In this document: one piece after another, positions 1 through 10,218 of the stretch
Layout of the letters: the number at the start of each line of letters is the position of its first letter
Position numbering within the stretch: the first letter of the stretch is position 1
Assembly (NCBI RefSeq): GCF_002979455.1
Contig: NZ_PCOU01000005.1
Location: 1-64,000, forward strand
DNA: 64,000 nt
Direction: 5' to 3'
Source: Chryseobacterium sp. MYb7
GTDB taxonomy: Bacteria > Bacteroidota > Bacteroidia > Flavobacteriales > Weeksellaceae
Position numbers and translations under genes: made by a program
Notes under the pieces: model-generated
The model's input: only the letters and a program-made list of their open reading frames with translations
What the model was told of the DNA's origin: nothing
Database searches by the model: none

Positions 1-41
1 TTCAAACTGGAAAAAACTGCAAAAGAAAAACGAATAAATAC

Positions 42-74
42 AAAAAAAATCCGCCTCACTGGTTGTGAGACGGA
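42..74 (-). terminator. Terminator of the T9SS metalloprotease gene
   Basis: Imperfect hairpin with stem arms at 50-59 and 65-74 (one internal mismatch) and a 5-nt loop. Read on the minus strand it is followed by a run of eight T (42-49 on the plus strand are A). It lies just after the stop of the minus-strand metalloprotease gene, as expected for an intrinsic terminator. Confidence 0.75.
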
Positions 75-95
75 CTCGTAAATATGGGTTGGTTT

Positions 96-3056
96 TTATT
101 TTTTGATGAATTTCAGGTTGGTAGTGGTACCCTTATCGTCAATTGAAATAATATAAGCTCCTGTAATCAGTTTTGATACAGCAATTTTATTGTCTGTAAT
201 CTGACCATTCATTACAATTTGTCCTGCAGCATTAGTAATCGTATACTGAGCCTTGGATGAAACTTTAAGAACGTTCAGTACATCAGTTGCCGGGTTAGGG
301 AAAATCTGGACTGTATTATTGTCTTTTGTTACATCTTTTGTGCTTAGAGCATCTTGTACAAGGACAGGGTAGTCTTCAGTTTCCCCATATTCAGGGCTGG
401 TACAGGCATCCACAGGCTGAGTGTTGTAAGCCAGCATCACTCTCATAATGATATTTCCTCCGGTATATGCGTCATTAGGAACAGAGAATGTTCCCGAAAC
501 TGGAGTTAATTTATTAGGTACACTCGTATAGATCTTTTCAGAGCTTGAGAATACTCCGTCTTTATTGAAATCGATCCATGCAGTTACTCCTTCATTGTAT
601 TTGGTGCCTGACCATTGTTTCGCTATACTGATGGTGTTGCCTGAAGAACCTTTTTTAAGAGTAATCAGTTTAGTAGCATCGGTGGTGTAATTAGTATAAG
701 CTGATCCGACACTGTTATTCGAAACGGCAGCCATTCCAGTGGGAGTCACCGTAACATTGGATATAAATTCATCCGAAGGATCTGAAGAAACGGCGCATAC
801 ACTAAATGAAAGTGTTGTGAAATTAGTAGATGCGGAATAGGTTCCTGTTGTAGATTCACATACATTGGCTATCTGTACTTCATACTGTGTAGCTTCTTCT
901 AATCCTGTAAAAGAATAAGAATTTGTAGTAACCGGAATAGTGGTCCATGCAGCACTTCCTGTTTTTCTGTATTGTAAAGAATAGGTAGCTCCTTGTAAAC
1001 CAGGCCAGCTTACTGTTGCGGAAGATTTTGTTATCCCTGAAACAGCAACTCCTGTTGGTGCTGCTGAAGAGCAGGCAGAAGCAGCTGAAACAGTTGCATT
1101 TCCAATAGCATAAAATACATTATCAATCGCACTTACTCTGATCTTTACATTGGCACCTGCAGCAAGCGTCGAAAATGAATAAGGTTCTACACCATCATTA
1201 GGCGTTGATGCTGAAATAATGGTCCATGTATTTCCATTATCTGTTGTATAATCTATTTTAACATTTGCTACATTATAAATTGTATTATTTGTATTGGCTA
1301 CGTCCCAGGTAATGGCTCCGGAGGTGTTATTATATACTGTGGAAGAAGTAAGTTTAAATGGTCCGTCATTTCCTACATTTATTTTAACTAAACTGCTCTG
1401 AGTCTGCTGTTGGGCAACATCAGGATTGTTATCTCTTACCGTGACTTTAAAGTTCATTTCCCTGCTTACATTAGATACTGTTTCCCAATCCTGAGCATTG
1501 GTAAGATTTCCATTAAGAACACTGGATAATTTTGGGAAATAACGTGTTGGAGAAGCTGTAGGCATTAATGACCTGAAGTTTGCTCCATTAGTACGATTGG
1601 CATCTACATTATTAAATTTAGTAGTTGCAATATCATATTGTTCCCAGGTATAGGTCATAGGATCATTTTGAGCATCTGCAGCGCTGGCGGTCAGCACAAA
1701 AGCTGTTCCTTTGGGAATTGTTTTCGTAGGAATGGGCTGTATCACTGGTGGAGTATTGGCAACCGGAGTGGTAATCGCACAGTTTTGAGAGTTTACGTAC
1801 TGTTGTATTTGTTCAATATTGAGTACGTGGAAATAAGCATCGGAATTCATTTGAACATTGGCTGCTGTAATTCCGGCATACCCCATAATAGTAGATCCTG
1901 ATCCGGGTTCTATTGGTCGGTCAGTTTGTGGATGAATCACAGACATTGTATGGCGTCCTCCAAACTGATGTCCAAGCTCATGAGCTACATAATCAATATC
2001 AAAAGTATCACCAAAAGGTTGATCATTTACACTTGGAGAAGTGATTCCCGCTCCTTTTGAAGTATCATCATTATTATTGGCAGGGTTTCTACATACGTTT
2101 CCGATGTCACCGGCTGATCCGCCACCGCCTCTATGTCCGAAAAAATGGCCCACATCATAAGTGCCATTCCCTACACCGGCAGTGTTGGTTAAAGTTTGCT
2201 GAACTTGCAGATTCCATGCATCAGGTGCCTCATAAGAACCGTTAGCATTTTGAATAACATCCGAATAGGGATCCGTTGCAGGATCCGTAAAAATCAGTTG
2301 TGGTAAATCCTGTACAATCAAATGAATACCCAAATCCTTTTCATATACACCGTTTACTCTGTTTATAGTGGCATTAATACGGGCTGCTGCTCCCGGAACA
2401 CCTCCTGCTAATTGGGTGTATTCACCATTTACAGAAACTGCTAATCTATAAGTTCTGTATTTTTGATCAGTACTTTTTTTTTGACTTCCTGCTTTTTCCA
2501 AAGCGCTCTTTGAGTTGAGCAGCTTTTTCATTTGTTTTTTTGATTGCTCGGATTCCGTTACTTTACATTCAAACGGACTGCCGTCTGATACTTTGTTGGA
2601 TTTAAAAAAGACTCCAAATACATCTTTTTCTTTGTTGATGGGCTCTATAAATTCATATAGACCTGTTTTGGTATCAAAAAGCATCGATTGGAAATCATTG
2701 GGTGCTGTACTGAATCTAACCTGTTTGCTTGGATTATCCAAACCTACCCCAGAATAAGCACCTAATTGGTATCTCTCAGCCATTGATTTTTCAACAACAG
2801 GCGAGCTGTACACAGAGAATCTTTCAACTCTTCCGTCAGTAGTAGGTAATGAGACTACTATCGGACTGCCTTTTCCGGCTTCCGGAGCGTTCTTTAAAAG
2901 CTCTCTGAGTGAATTAAGATCAAACCTGTAAGCGTAAATAACATTTACTTCTTTCCTGGTTGGAGTAATCTTTTGGGAGATGGGTTCCCAACGCTGTGCA
3001 TGTAAACTCGTTAGTCCAATTGCTAAAGCAAAGACGAAAATAATTTTCTTTTTCAT
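96..3056 (-). CDS. Secreted reprolysin-like metalloprotease with fibronectin III, GEVED and T9SS sorting domains
   Basis: Predicted extracellular zinc protease of about 986 residues. The start chosen is the Met that opens a signal peptide (MKKKIIFVFALAIGL...LHAQ); the frame runs 18 codons further upstream but that extension is not signal-like. The middle carries the metzincin zinc site HELGHQFGGRH followed by a Met-turn-like segment (STIMGYA). After this come a region with Ig-like character, a fibronectin type III domain (starts near SAAPTGVAVSG), a GEVED domain ending in YGETEDYPV, and a C-terminal type A sorting domain (IFPNPATDVLNV...LKFIKK) that directs export through the type IX system. 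Known family: flavobacterial secreted proteases with propeptide. The exact substrate cannot be told. It stands alone, with its own terminator downstream. Confidence 0.9.
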   Translation of the reverse strand: MKKKIIFVFALAIGLTSLHAQRWEPISQKITPTRKEVNVIYAYRFDLNSLRELLKNAPEAGKGSPIVVSLPTTDGRVERFSVYSSPVVEKSMAERYQLGAYSGVGLDNPSKQVRFSTAPNDFQSMLFDTKTGLYEFIEPINKEKDVFGVFFKSNKVSDGSPFECKVTESEQSKKQMKKLLNSKSALEKAGSQKKSTDQKYRTYRLAVSVNGEYTQLAGGVPGAAARINATINRVNGVYEKDLGIHLIVQDLPQLIFTDPATDPYSDVIQNANGSYEAPDAWNLQVQQTLTNTAGVGNGTYDVGHFFGHRGGGGSAGDIGNVCRNPANNNDDTSKGAGITSPSVNDQPFGDTFDIDYVAHELGHQFGGRHTMSVIHPQTDRPIEPGSGSTIMGYAGITAANVQMNSDAYFHVLNIEQIQQYVNSQNCAITTPVANTPPVIQPIPTKTIPKGTAFVLTASAADAQNDPMTYTWEQYDIATTKFNNVDANRTNGANFRSLMPTASPTRYFPKLSSVLNGNLTNAQDWETVSNVSREMNFKVTVRDNNPDVAQQQTQSSLVKINVGNDGPFKLTSSTVYNNTSGAITWDVANTNNTIYNVANVKIDYTTDNGNTWTIISASTPNDGVEPYSFSTLAAGANVKIRVSAIDNVFYAIGNATVSAASACSSAAPTGVAVSGITKSSATVSWPGLQGATYSLQYRKTGSAAWTTIPVTTNSYSFTGLEEATQYEVQIANVCESTTGTYSASTNFTTLSFSVCAVSSDPSDEFISNVTVTPTGMAAVSNNSVGSAYTNYTTDATKLITLKKGSSGNTISIAKQWSGTKYNEGVTAWIDFNKDGVFSSSEKIYTSVPNKLTPVSGTFSVPNDAYTGGNIIMRVMLAYNTQPVDACTSPEYGETEDYPVLVQDALSTKDVTKDNNTVQIFPNPATDVLNVLKVSSKAQYTITNAAGQIVMNGQITDNKIAVSKLITGAYIISIDDKGTTTNLKFIKK

Positions 3057-3262
3057 AAAATTAATATATTGATTTGATTGGTTTTGTGAATTTTGTGTAA
3101 ATCTAATCAATTATATGTGAATAATTAATTAAAAGTATTTATTTATTGATTTTGATTTAGTTTTAAAATTAATAACTTTAATTAGTCTTAATTGTGAAAA
3201 ATTTTTAACCAATTATTCTATTTTAAGAAAAAATAAATTGGTGTAATAGGTGTGATGCAATA

Positions 3263-3302
3263 AAAAAGAGCTGATTTTCACAATGGAAAACCAGCTCTTT
3301 TT
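3263..3302 (-). terminator. Terminator downstream of tatC
   Basis: Hairpin with arms AAAAAGAGCTG and CAGCTCTTTTT around a loop that itself pairs partly. The A and T runs on both sides allow it to work in both directions; the gene that needs it is tatC, whose stop lies 20 nt away on the minus strand. The rest of 3057-3262 is AT-rich sequence with no other feature seen. Confidence 0.75.
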
Positions 3303-3321
3303 ATATCGTTGATTAATTAAA

Positions 3322-4149
3322 TTATTTCTGTACTGCCGGAAGATTTCCGTTACTTTTCTGTGCTTTTTTATAGGTATAACTACACATCATAATACTGAAT
3401 TCATAAAGAACAAGCAATGGTAATGCAGCCATTATCATACTCAAAACGTCGGCGGGAGTAATAATTGCAGCTACTACCATAATCAAAACAATAGCATGAC
3501 GACGGTAGGTCTTCATAAATGTAGGAGTAAGAATTCCTATGCTGGTGAGGAAATAGATAAGGATAGGGAAAAGGAAAATAACTCCCATACCCAAAACAAC
3601 CTGTAAAAATAAGGTGGTATAATCACTTAAGTCATAAAGCGGAACGATAATGTCTGAAATTTTAAAGATAACCCCAAAATTAACCGCAAACGGAAGGATT
3701 AAAAAATAACCACACAATACCCCGGTCATGAAAAGCATCCATACCGCATTGATAATATAAATAGAATTCTTTCTTTCCTTTGGGTGTAAAGCAGGACCAA
3801 TGAAACGCCATAATTCCCATACAATATAAGGAAATGCAGCTACCATTCCTCCAAAAATAGAAACAGCCATCATCACATTGAACTGCTGATACAATCTCTG
3901 TACCCGAACAGGGAACTCTTTTGGAAGATGGATACTATCTTCCCCTAAAATCATTCTTGAAAAATGATTAACAATTCTGAAGGTAGGGAAATCATTTCTG
4001 GTGGGCCCAAAAAAGATATGGTCCATAATCCAGTTGATATTAAAGCCCACTACAAAAGCCGCAATTATGATAGCAATAATCGAACGGATCAGGTGCCCTC
4101 TTAATTCTCCTATATGCCCAAGAAAGGACATGTCTTTACCATCACTCAC
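3322..4149 (-). CDS. tatC: Twin-arginine translocase subunit TatC
   Basis: Polytopic inner-membrane protein of 275 residues that binds twin-arginine signal peptides and forms the core of the Tat export channel. The family signature near the N terminus (FLGHIGELRGHL, equivalent to the HLxELRxR motif) is present, as are about six hydrophobic segments and the conserved FGGMVAAFPYIVWELWRF region. The reading frame opens with GTG at 4149; an in-frame ATG at 4131 (MSFLGHIGEL) is the alternative start and either would leave the domain intact. It is in tandem with kdsD 128 nt upstream. No tatA or tatB lies nearby. Confidence 0.93.
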   Translation of the reverse strand: MSDGKDMSFLGHIGELRGHLIRSIIAIIIAAFVVGFNINWIMDHIFFGPTRNDFPTFRIVNHFSRMILGEDSIHLPKEFPVRVQRLYQQFNVMMAVSIFGGMVAAFPYIVWELWRFIGPALHPKERKNSIYIINAVWMLFMTGVLCGYFLILPFAVNFGVIFKISDIIVPLYDLSDYTTLFLQVVLGMGVIFLFPILIYFLTSIGILTPTFMKTYRRHAIVLIMVVAAIITPADVLSMIMAALPLLVLYEFSIMMCSYTYKKAQKSNGNLPAVQK

Positions 4150-4277
4150 AGAATAATATTTTTACAGCGCAAATTTATAAAAAAAATGACAGAAGTAAGA
4201 GTTTGCAGGGGATTAGTTAAATTTTACTTTTAATCTGCAAATTGTCTTCTTAATCTCCAACCTCTGGATCTCTATCT

Positions 4278-5237
4278 CTAATTAATTCCTTCGTCCAGTA
4301 GTTTATGTAGATCTATGATTCCGAAATACTTTCCGTTTTCTGTTACTACAAGCTGTCCGATATTATTTTCTTTCAGAATTTTCATAGCTTCTTTGGCTAA
4401 TGAATCCTTCTCAATTGTTCTTGGACGGGCAGACATAATATCTTTAGCCGATACTTTACTGATATCTTCTCCTTTCATAAGCATTCTTCTCAAATCACCA
4501 TCTGTGATAACACCAATAATCTGATCTGCATTCGTTACCACTGTAATTCCGTGGCTTGAACCACTGATCGAGATAATCACATCTCTTATGGATGCATCTT
4601 CTTTAACCTGTGGTTTTTGTGAAGAAAGAAACTGCTCCACTTTAGAAGTCAGATTTTTTCCTAAGCTTCCTCCAGGGTGAAATTTGGCGAAATCATTCGC
4701 CTTAAAATCATTCAGTTCCATCAAAGCCACTGCTAAGGCATCTCCCAATGCCATCTGGATAGTAGTAGAGCTGGTGGGAGCCAATTTATTCGGGCACGCT
4801 TCAACGTCTACATGGGTATCTAAAATAACTTCAGAAAACTCAGCCAGTTTACTGGTCTTATTTCCTGTCATTCCTATCAAAGCGGATGAATAATCTTTCA
4901 AATAAGGAACAAGATTGGCAATTTCAGGTGAATTTCCGGAATTGGAAATGCATAAAACAACATCCTGTTTCTGAATCACCCCAAGATCTCCATGAATAGC
5001 TTCTGAAGCATGAAGGAATTGCGAAGGGGTACCCGTTGAGTTTAAGGTCGCCACAATTTTATTTCCTACGTGAGCAGATTTTCCAATTCCTACCACGATG
5101 AGCTTTCCTTTTGCCGAATTAATGATCTCTACTGCCTGTGCAAATTGGTCATCAAGTCTGTTTTTTAATTTTTCGAGTTCAGAAATTTCTATTTCTAAAG
5201 TGCTTTTTGCAATTGATATAATGTTGGTTCTATCCAT
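4278..5237 (-). CDS. kdsD: Arabinose-5-phosphate isomerase (KdsD/KpsF/GutQ family)
   Basis: Converts D-ribulose 5-phosphate to D-arabinose 5-phosphate, the first step towards Kdo for lipopolysaccharide. The 319-residue length is normal for the family. The N-terminal half is a SIS sugar-isomerase domain (GIGKSAHVGNKIVATLNSTG; SNSGNSPEI), the C-terminal third carries two CBS domains, the second starting at DIMSARPRTI. Next to tatC on the same strand, with recQ divergent 158 nt away. The function is a confident family call; whether it serves lipopolysaccharide or capsule cannot be judged from the context. Confidence 0.92.
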   Translation of the reverse strand: MDRTNIISIAKSTLEIEISELEKLKNRLDDQFAQAVEIINSAKGKLIVVGIGKSAHVGNKIVATLNSTGTPSQFLHASEAIHGDLGVIQKQDVVLCISNSGNSPEIANLVPYLKDYSSALIGMTGNKTSKLAEFSEVILDTHVDVEACPNKLAPTSSTTIQMALGDALAVALMELNDFKANDFAKFHPGGSLGKNLTSKVEQFLSSQKPQVKEDASIRDVIISISGSSHGITVVTNADQIIGVITDGDLRRMLMKGEDISKVSAKDIMSARPRTIEKDSLAKEAMKILKENNIGQLVVTENGKYFGIIDLHKLLDEGIN

Positions 5238-5395
5238 TTTATGATAATAAGGTATACAAAAAAGTTCTTAAAAAACGTTATATTTTAAAAAGAATTTTTA
5301 ATATAAATTTTATTTTTTATAAATTCGTTCGCTTTTATTTTAAGCAGAATTTTTATAACTTTGGGTGAGTTGCAAATTTAGCAATAGAAAATTAG

Positions 5396-7600
5396 ATGAG
5401 TGCAAAAAAAGCCAATTTATCAGGCGAATTAAAAAAGTATTTTGGGTTTTCTACTTTTAAGGGCCAGCAGGAACAAATTATAGACAACCTATTGAATGGG
5501 AAAGATATATTTGTTTTAATGCCTACAGGTGGTGGAAAATCATTATGTTATCAGCTTCCGGCACTTATTTCGGAAGGTACGGCAATAGTCGTTTCACCCC
5601 TAATAGCGTTGATGAAAAATCAGGTAGATGCGGTGAACGGTCTTTCATCTGAGGATGGAGTAGCACACGTATTGAATTCATCATTAAACAAAACGCAGAC
5701 CAAACAGGTTTTTGATGATATCAAAAGCGGGAAAACCAAACTTCTGTATGTAGCTCCTGAATCATTAATTAAAGATGATTATCTGGAGTTTTTGAAAGAT
5801 GTGAAAATTTCTTTCTTTGCTATTGATGAGGCGCACTGTATTTCAGAATGGGGACATGATTTCAGACCGGAATACAGGAATCTGAAACAGATTATAGACA
5901 AAATCGCCAGTGTACCGGTGATTGCTTTGACGGCTACTGCTACTCCTAAGGTTCAGGATGATATCCAGAAAACTTTAGGAATGACGAATGCATTGGTATT
6001 CAAAGAAAGTTTTAACCGTCCTAATCTATACTATGAAGTATGTCCTAAAATCAATGTAGATAAGGAAATCGTTAAATTCATCAATCAGCATAAAGGAAAA
6101 TCAGGAATTGTATATTGCCTGAGCCGAAGAAAAGTTGAAGAATTTGCCCAGCTTCTGCAGGTCAACGGAATCAATGCACTTCCTTATCATGCCGGTCTTG
6201 ATCAGAAAGTGAGAGTGGCCAACCAGGATAAATTCCTGATGGAAGAAGTAGATGTGATTGTGGCAACCATTGCCTTCGGGATGGGAATTGATAAACCCGA
6301 TGTACGTTTTGTCATCCATTACGACTTTCCAAAATCACTGGAAAGTTATTATCAGGAAACGGGAAGAGCAGGAAGAGATGGGGGCGAAGGCCATTGTCTT
6401 GCATTCTACGATCCGAAAGATATTGAAAAACTGGAAAAATTCCTGGCACAGAAACCCGTTTCAGAAAGAGAAATCGGACTGCAGCTTTTAAATGAAGTGG
6501 TAGGCTATGCTGAAACTTCAATGAGCAGAAGACAATATATTCTTTATTATTTTGGTGAAAGTTTCGATCCGATAAACGGTGACGGGGCGAAAATGTGTGA
6601 CAATTCTTCTAATCCGCCAAAATTAAAGGATGCTACGGCAGACATGGAAAAGTCGCTGGAACTGATCAGTGATACAGGAGAAAAATTCAAGTCCAAAGAT
6701 CTGATCTCTGTCATTGTAGGAAAAGAAAATGCAGTGACAAAATCTTACAAACTTGAACAAAGCTCTTATTTTGGCTTTGGAAAAGAAGAAAAAGATAATT
6801 ACTGGAAAACAATTCTGAGACAGGCAACCGTTCAGAACTTTTTACAAAAAGATATTGAAACTTACGGTGTTTTAAAGATTACGGAAAAAGGAAGAAATGT
6901 CCTGAATGGTAAATCCAAAGAAGTATTTTTAATTGCTGAAGACAGAGAATTTGATCTTACTCAGGCAAAAGCAGAGAGTGATCAGGTACAGCAGCAGGCT
7001 GGCGGAGGTCTGGATCAGAAGCTTTTTACCTTGCTAAAAGAATTGAGAAAGAAAGTAGCCAAAAAACATGGAATCCCACCTTATACAGTGTTTATGGATC
7101 CAAGTTTGGAGGATATGACAGTTCAATATCCGATCACAGTAGATGAAATTACCAAAATCTATGGAGTAGGCGAAGGAAAAGCCAAAAAATACGGTAAAGA
7201 ATTTGCAGACTACATCAAAACATACGTAGAAGATAATAATATCGAACGTACTCAGGATATGGTATTGAAACAGGTGGCCAATAAATCGAGCCATAAAGTT
7301 TTTATCATCCAGAGCACTGATAAAAAGATTGATCTTGAAGATATCGCAAGAGCTAAAAATCTTTCTATGGATGAACTTCTGAAAGAAATGGAAAGGATTG
7401 TATATCAGGGAACAAAGCTGAATATCGACTACTATATTGAAGATAATTTTGACGAAGACATCGTAGACGGATTTATGGAATTCATGAACGAGTCTGAAAG
7501 CGACAGTATGAAAGTATTGCTGGATGAATTCGGGGATGAACTGTCTGATGAAGAAGTAAGAATGCTGAGGATTAAATTTATCAGTGACGTAGCAAATTAA
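5396..7600 (+). CDS. recQ: ATP-dependent DNA helicase RecQ
   Basis: A 734-residue 3'-5' DNA helicase of recombination and fork repair. Visible in order: Walker [15 protein letters not shown] (about residues 42-55), DEAH box ([17 protein letters not shown]), motif [12 protein letters not shown], motif [12 protein letters not shown], an RQC region, and an HRDC-like C-terminal part starting near [16 protein letters not shown]. Oddity: the place where RecQ proteins usually have a four-cysteine zinc site (after YYFGESF, near residue 400) keeps only one Cys ([12 protein letters not shown]), so the zinc finger appears lost. The long acidic C terminus ([11 protein letters not shown] and beyond) is extra compared with E. 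coli RecQ. The next gene starts 1 nt after the stop. Confidence 0.95.
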   Translation: MSAKKANLSGELKKYFGFSTFKGQQEQIIDNLLNGKDIFVLMPTGGGKSLCYQLPALISEGTAIVVSPLIALMKNQVDAVNGLSSEDGVAHVLNSSLNKTQTKQVFDDIKSGKTKLLYVAPESLIKDDYLEFLKDVKISFFAIDEAHCISEWGHDFRPEYRNLKQIIDKIASVPVIALTATATPKVQDDIQKTLGMTNALVFKESFNRPNLYYEVCPKINVDKEIVKFINQHKGKSGIVYCLSRRKVEEFAQLLQVNGINALPYHAGLDQKVRVANQDKFLMEEVDVIVATIAFGMGIDKPDVRFVIHYDFPKSLESYYQETGRAGRDGGEGHCLAFYDPKDIEKLEKFLAQKPVSEREIGLQLLNEVVGYAETSMSRRQYILYYFGESFDPINGDGAKMCDNSSNPPKLKDATADMEKSLELISDTGEKFKSKDLISVIVGKENAVTKSYKLEQSSYFGFGKEEKDNYWKTILRQATVQNFLQKDIETYGVLKITEKGRNVLNGKSKEVFLIAEDREFDLTQAKAESDQVQQQAGGGLDQKLFTLLKELRKKVAKKHGIPPYTVFMDPSLEDMTVQYPITVDEITKIYGVGEGKAKKYGKEFADYIKTYVEDNNIERTQDMVLKQVANKSSHKVFIIQSTDKKIDLEDIARAKNLSMDELLKEMERIVYQGTKLNIDYYIEDNFDEDIVDGFMEFMNESESDSMKVLLDEFGDELSDEEVRMLRIKFISDVAN

Positions 7601-7601
7601 T

Positions 7602-8153
7602 ATGATTTTAAACAATAACGAAATAATTTTAAAAGAAATTCTTCCAGGGAAGAGTTTCTTTTTTAATATGACAGAAAAGCTGAGAACAGCTTTTTCTATA
7701 TTTTATTTAGCAATTGGAGTATTTTTTATTTTGAGCTTAAGCTCCAGTTTTGGGCTTTTTTCAATAATAGGAATCGGTATTTTTTGTAATGCTTTGTATA
7801 TTACTTTTTTCAGATGGATTTTAAAATATCGGAGACTGAAAAAAAATTATTATGTAATTACAAATCAAAGAATAGCTATTGTTGAAAAGGCAAATGGAAA
7901 GATTTTAAAATACAAAGAATTAAATGAAATAGATCAGGTGAATGCTGAAATGAATTCAAAACATTTTGGCAACATCATCTTTGGAGAGCCAGAAAGTATG
8001 TTTGGTAAAGATGATGAGAATTTCTCTTTTTTTAGAAGAAGAGGAGTCAATTTTGCTGAAGATAAATATGCATTTATAAGCGTGGAAAATATTAACGAAA
8101 TCATCCCTTTATTTAACGATTTGGGCTTGAATGTTAATAAAACTTTTTACTAA
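7602..8153 (+). CDS. Membrane protein with bacterial PH-like domain
   Basis: 183 residues, unnamed. Two hydrophobic segments lie at about residues 29-70 (AFSIFYLAIGVFFILSL and FSIIGIGIFCNALYITFF), followed by a cytoplasmic part with the pattern KKNYYVITNQRIAIVEKANG, typical of bacterial PH (DUF304-like) domains. It starts 1 nt after recQ and is probably co-transcribed with it; a functional link is not implied by the sequence. The downstream glycosyltransferase starts 10 nt later. Could be a small membrane-lipid or stress-related protein; no function is assigned. Confidence 0.75.
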   Translation: MILNNNEIILKEILPGKSFFFNMTEKLRTAFSIFYLAIGVFFILSLSSSFGLFSIIGIGIFCNALYITFFRWILKYRRLKKNYYVITNQRIAIVEKANGKILKYKELNEIDQVNAEMNSKHFGNIIFGEPESMFGKDDENFSFFRRRGVNFAEDKYAFISVENINEIIPLFNDLGLNVNKTFY

Positions 8154-8163
8154 CTTTACACTG

Positions 8164-9246
8164 ATGAAAAAAATATCTGTCATATTTATTCTGCCGGACC
8201 TAGAGACCGGAGGAGCAGAAAGGATTGTTACTACTATAGCGAACCATCTTTCCAGAGATCGGTTTGAGCCCAAGATTTTGCTGTTACGTAAACAAGGCGG
8301 ATACCTGGATTTTCTGAAAAAAGATGTCGAAATCATCGATATCAATACCGAAAGAATAAGACATTCATTACGACCTATTTTAGGAGAAATCTACAGAAGA
8401 AAACCGGATATTGTTTTCTCAGGTTTCGGAGAGGTAAATGCTTATTTATCCCTATTCATAAAACTTTTTCCAAGAACAAAATTCATCGCAAGGGAAACTA
8501 ATGTGGTTACCGAACATGTAACCCGAAAAGAAATTAAATTTTTCTATAATTTTTACAATAACTATCAGAGAATCATTGCCCAAAGTGATGATATGATGAA
8601 AGATCTTGTCGATAATTTTAATATTAAAAAGAAAAAAATTGTCAAGATCAACAACCCTGTAGACTTTGATTTTATTGAAGATAAAATGGCTGTATCTTTA
8701 AAACCTGAATGCTTTAAATACAATTATAAAAATGTAGTGGCTATTGGTAATTTGTCTTCCAGAAAAGGATTTGATAACCTTTTGAAAGTTTTTTCACGAC
8801 TGAAGAACGAAAATATCATTCTTCATATTCTGGGAGACGGGAAAGATAAAGACCTCTTACTTCAGACAAAAGAGCTTTTAGGATTAAAAAAAGTTATCTT
8901 TCATGGTAGACAGGAGAATCCTTATCAATACCTGAAATATGCTGATTTATTCGTGCTTTCTTCAAGATACGAAGGATTTCCCAATGTACTTTTAGAAGCA
9001 GGTGCCTGCGGAACGTATTCTCTGGCGAACAACTGTCCCGGAGGAATCAATGAAATCATCCAGCATAATGTAAACGGTGAAATCGCCAATATTGAAAACT
9101 ATGATGGTTTCGCCCAGCAGATTGTGAAAGTACTGCAGAGCAATTATAACAGAGATGCCATAAAAAACTCTATTAAATCAAGGTTTTCGAAGAATATTAT
9201 TTTGGATAAATATGAAAAGGTTTTACTGGATTTGATACAACCTTGA
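8164..9246 (+). CDS. Glycosyltransferase family 4-like protein
   Basis: Predicted cytoplasmic GT-B glycosyltransferase of 360 residues acting on cell-surface polysaccharide or lipid-linked sugars. The start at MKKISVIFILPDLETGGAERI is chosen because it gives the canonical N-terminal donor loop (GGAE); the open frame extends 11 codons upstream into the previous gene. C-terminal hallmarks are IGNLSSRKGFDNLL, HILGDGKDK, and the donor-site motif SSRYEGFPNVLLEAGACG with its EX7E-like glutamates. Acceptor and donor are unknown. It lies in a short tandem with the PH-like gene upstream and a small protein downstream. Confidence 0.88.
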   Translation: MKKISVIFILPDLETGGAERIVTTIANHLSRDRFEPKILLLRKQGGYLDFLKKDVEIIDINTERIRHSLRPILGEIYRRKPDIVFSGFGEVNAYLSLFIKLFPRTKFIARETNVVTEHVTRKEIKFFYNFYNNYQRIIAQSDDMMKDLVDNFNIKKKKIVKINNPVDFDFIEDKMAVSLKPECFKYNYKNVVAIGNLSSRKGFDNLLKVFSRLKNENIILHILGDGKDKDLLLQTKELLGLKKVIFHGRQENPYQYLKYADLFVLSSRYEGFPNVLLEAGACGTYSLANNCPGGINEIIQHNVNGEIANIENYDGFAQQIVKVLQSNYNRDAIKNSIKSRFSKNIILDKYEKVLLDLIQP

Positions 9247-9324
9247 TGACTCCATTTGCTTTATGGGTTGTTAATTTCTTACTTTTGGAGTTATAAATTT
9301 TATCTGAAAACCAATTTTTCATTC

Positions 9325-9669
9325 ATGAATAAGATCCAAAAATTAGGATGTGCCTGTGAGAAGCCCAATTCAAATTATACAGAATACAGAAGTTCGGCAT
9401 TAGGAACTGATCATACCGACGGGAGATACGGAGAAGTAACGATTCAACAGTGCAAGTTATGCCAGAGAATATGGATTCATTATTTTGTGGAATATGAAAG
9501 CTTTTCCAAATCAGGAAGATGGTACAAAGGAATTGTTTCTAAAAAAGACCGCCCCAATATAACCCCGGAAAATGCAGTGGAATATTTGGAAAGTCTTGAA
9601 TGGTATGTATATGGAGGTTCTTTTTTTGAAAGTACAGGCGAATTCGGACAAGGAAAACTGAATGTATAA
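9325..9669 (+). CDS. Conserved hypothetical small protein with paired cysteines
   Basis: Not recognised. The 114-residue product from the Met at 9325 (MNKIQKLGCACEKPN) has a CxC and a later CxxC (QQCKLCQRIWIHYF), which could bind a metal, and many aromatic residues. The reading frame is open further upstream, but that part (rich in F and Y and overlapping a spacer) does not look like protein-coding sequence, so the internal Met is preferred. It follows the glycosyltransferase by 78 nt on the same strand. No signal peptide is visible, so it is probably cytoplasmic. Confidence 0.6.
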   Translation: MNKIQKLGCACEKPNSNYTEYRSSALGTDHTDGRYGEVTIQQCKLCQRIWIHYFVEYESFSKSGRWYKGIVSKKDRPNITPENAVEYLESLEWYVYGGSFFESTGEFGQGKLNV

Positions 9670-9701
9670 TATGTATGTTGATTTAAATAAATATCAAATT
9701 T

Positions 9702-10088
9702 ATGAAATCATTTATCATTGCTGTTCTGATGCTGAATGCTGTTGGAATGATGGCTCAGCAGAAGGCAATCTCCAGAAAAGAATTGTTAAAAACTGCTCTT
9801 GATCAAAAAGTTAAATCCACAGAAATTCAGGAAATAACAATGGCTGCAGGACAAAGTGCACCAGAACATCTGCATCCATGCCCCGTTTTGGGAATAATCA
9901 ATTCCGGTGAAGCTGTTTTTCAAATAGAAGGACAAGAGAAAGTGGTTCTTCATGAAGGTGATGCTTTTTACGAACCTAAAAATGTAAAAATCCTTCATTT
10001 TGATAATGCATCAGCCGAAAAACCTCTTGTCTTTACTGCAATTTACCTGAAGAAGGGGAATGAGGAAAATATAAAGTTCATAAAATAA
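9702..10088 (+). CDS. Secreted cupin-domain protein
   Basis: 128 residues. An N-terminal signal peptide (MKSFIIAVLMLNAVGMMAQ) precedes one small beta-barrel cupin domain with the metal-binding first motif GQSAPEHLHPCPVLGIINSGE and the second motif LHEGDAFYEPKNVK...HFDNAS. Two His and a Glu are positioned as possible metal ligands. Periplasmic cupins of this kind are of mostly unknown function, some of them dioxygenase- or sensor-like. It stands 32 nt after the small cysteine protein and ends before the lpdA promoter. Confidence 0.8.
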   Translation: MKSFIIAVLMLNAVGMMAQQKAISRKELLKTALDQKVKSTEIQEITMAAGQSAPEHLHPCPVLGIINSGEAVFQIEGQEKVVLHEGDAFYEPKNVKILHFDNASAEKPLVFTAIYLKKGNEENIKFIK

Positions 10089-10145
10089 CATTTTTCATAA
10101 AACTAAAGCATATAATTATCATTTTTAAAATTGATAAAACTCACT

Positions 10146-10175
10146 TTGGTGCTTGGTAATTTATATGTAAATTTG
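10146..10175 (+). promoter_or_regulatory. Bacteroidetes-type promoter of lpdA
   Basis: TTG at 10146-10148 (within TTTG), 19-nt spacer, TAAATTTG at 10168-10175. This matches the Flavobacterium consensus TTG-N17..23-TAnnTTTG and would start a transcript near 10180, giving a leader of about 40 nt before the lpdA ATG. Confidence 0.7.
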
Positions 10176-10218
10176 TGAGAATTAAGATAGATAATAATAA
10201 ACAAATTCATACAATAAC

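Noticed and set aside
7034-7615. 193-codon open frame on the minus strand inside recQ
   Set aside because: Antisense to the conserved RecQ C terminus, rich in F, H and I, no family resemblance; shadow of a real gene.
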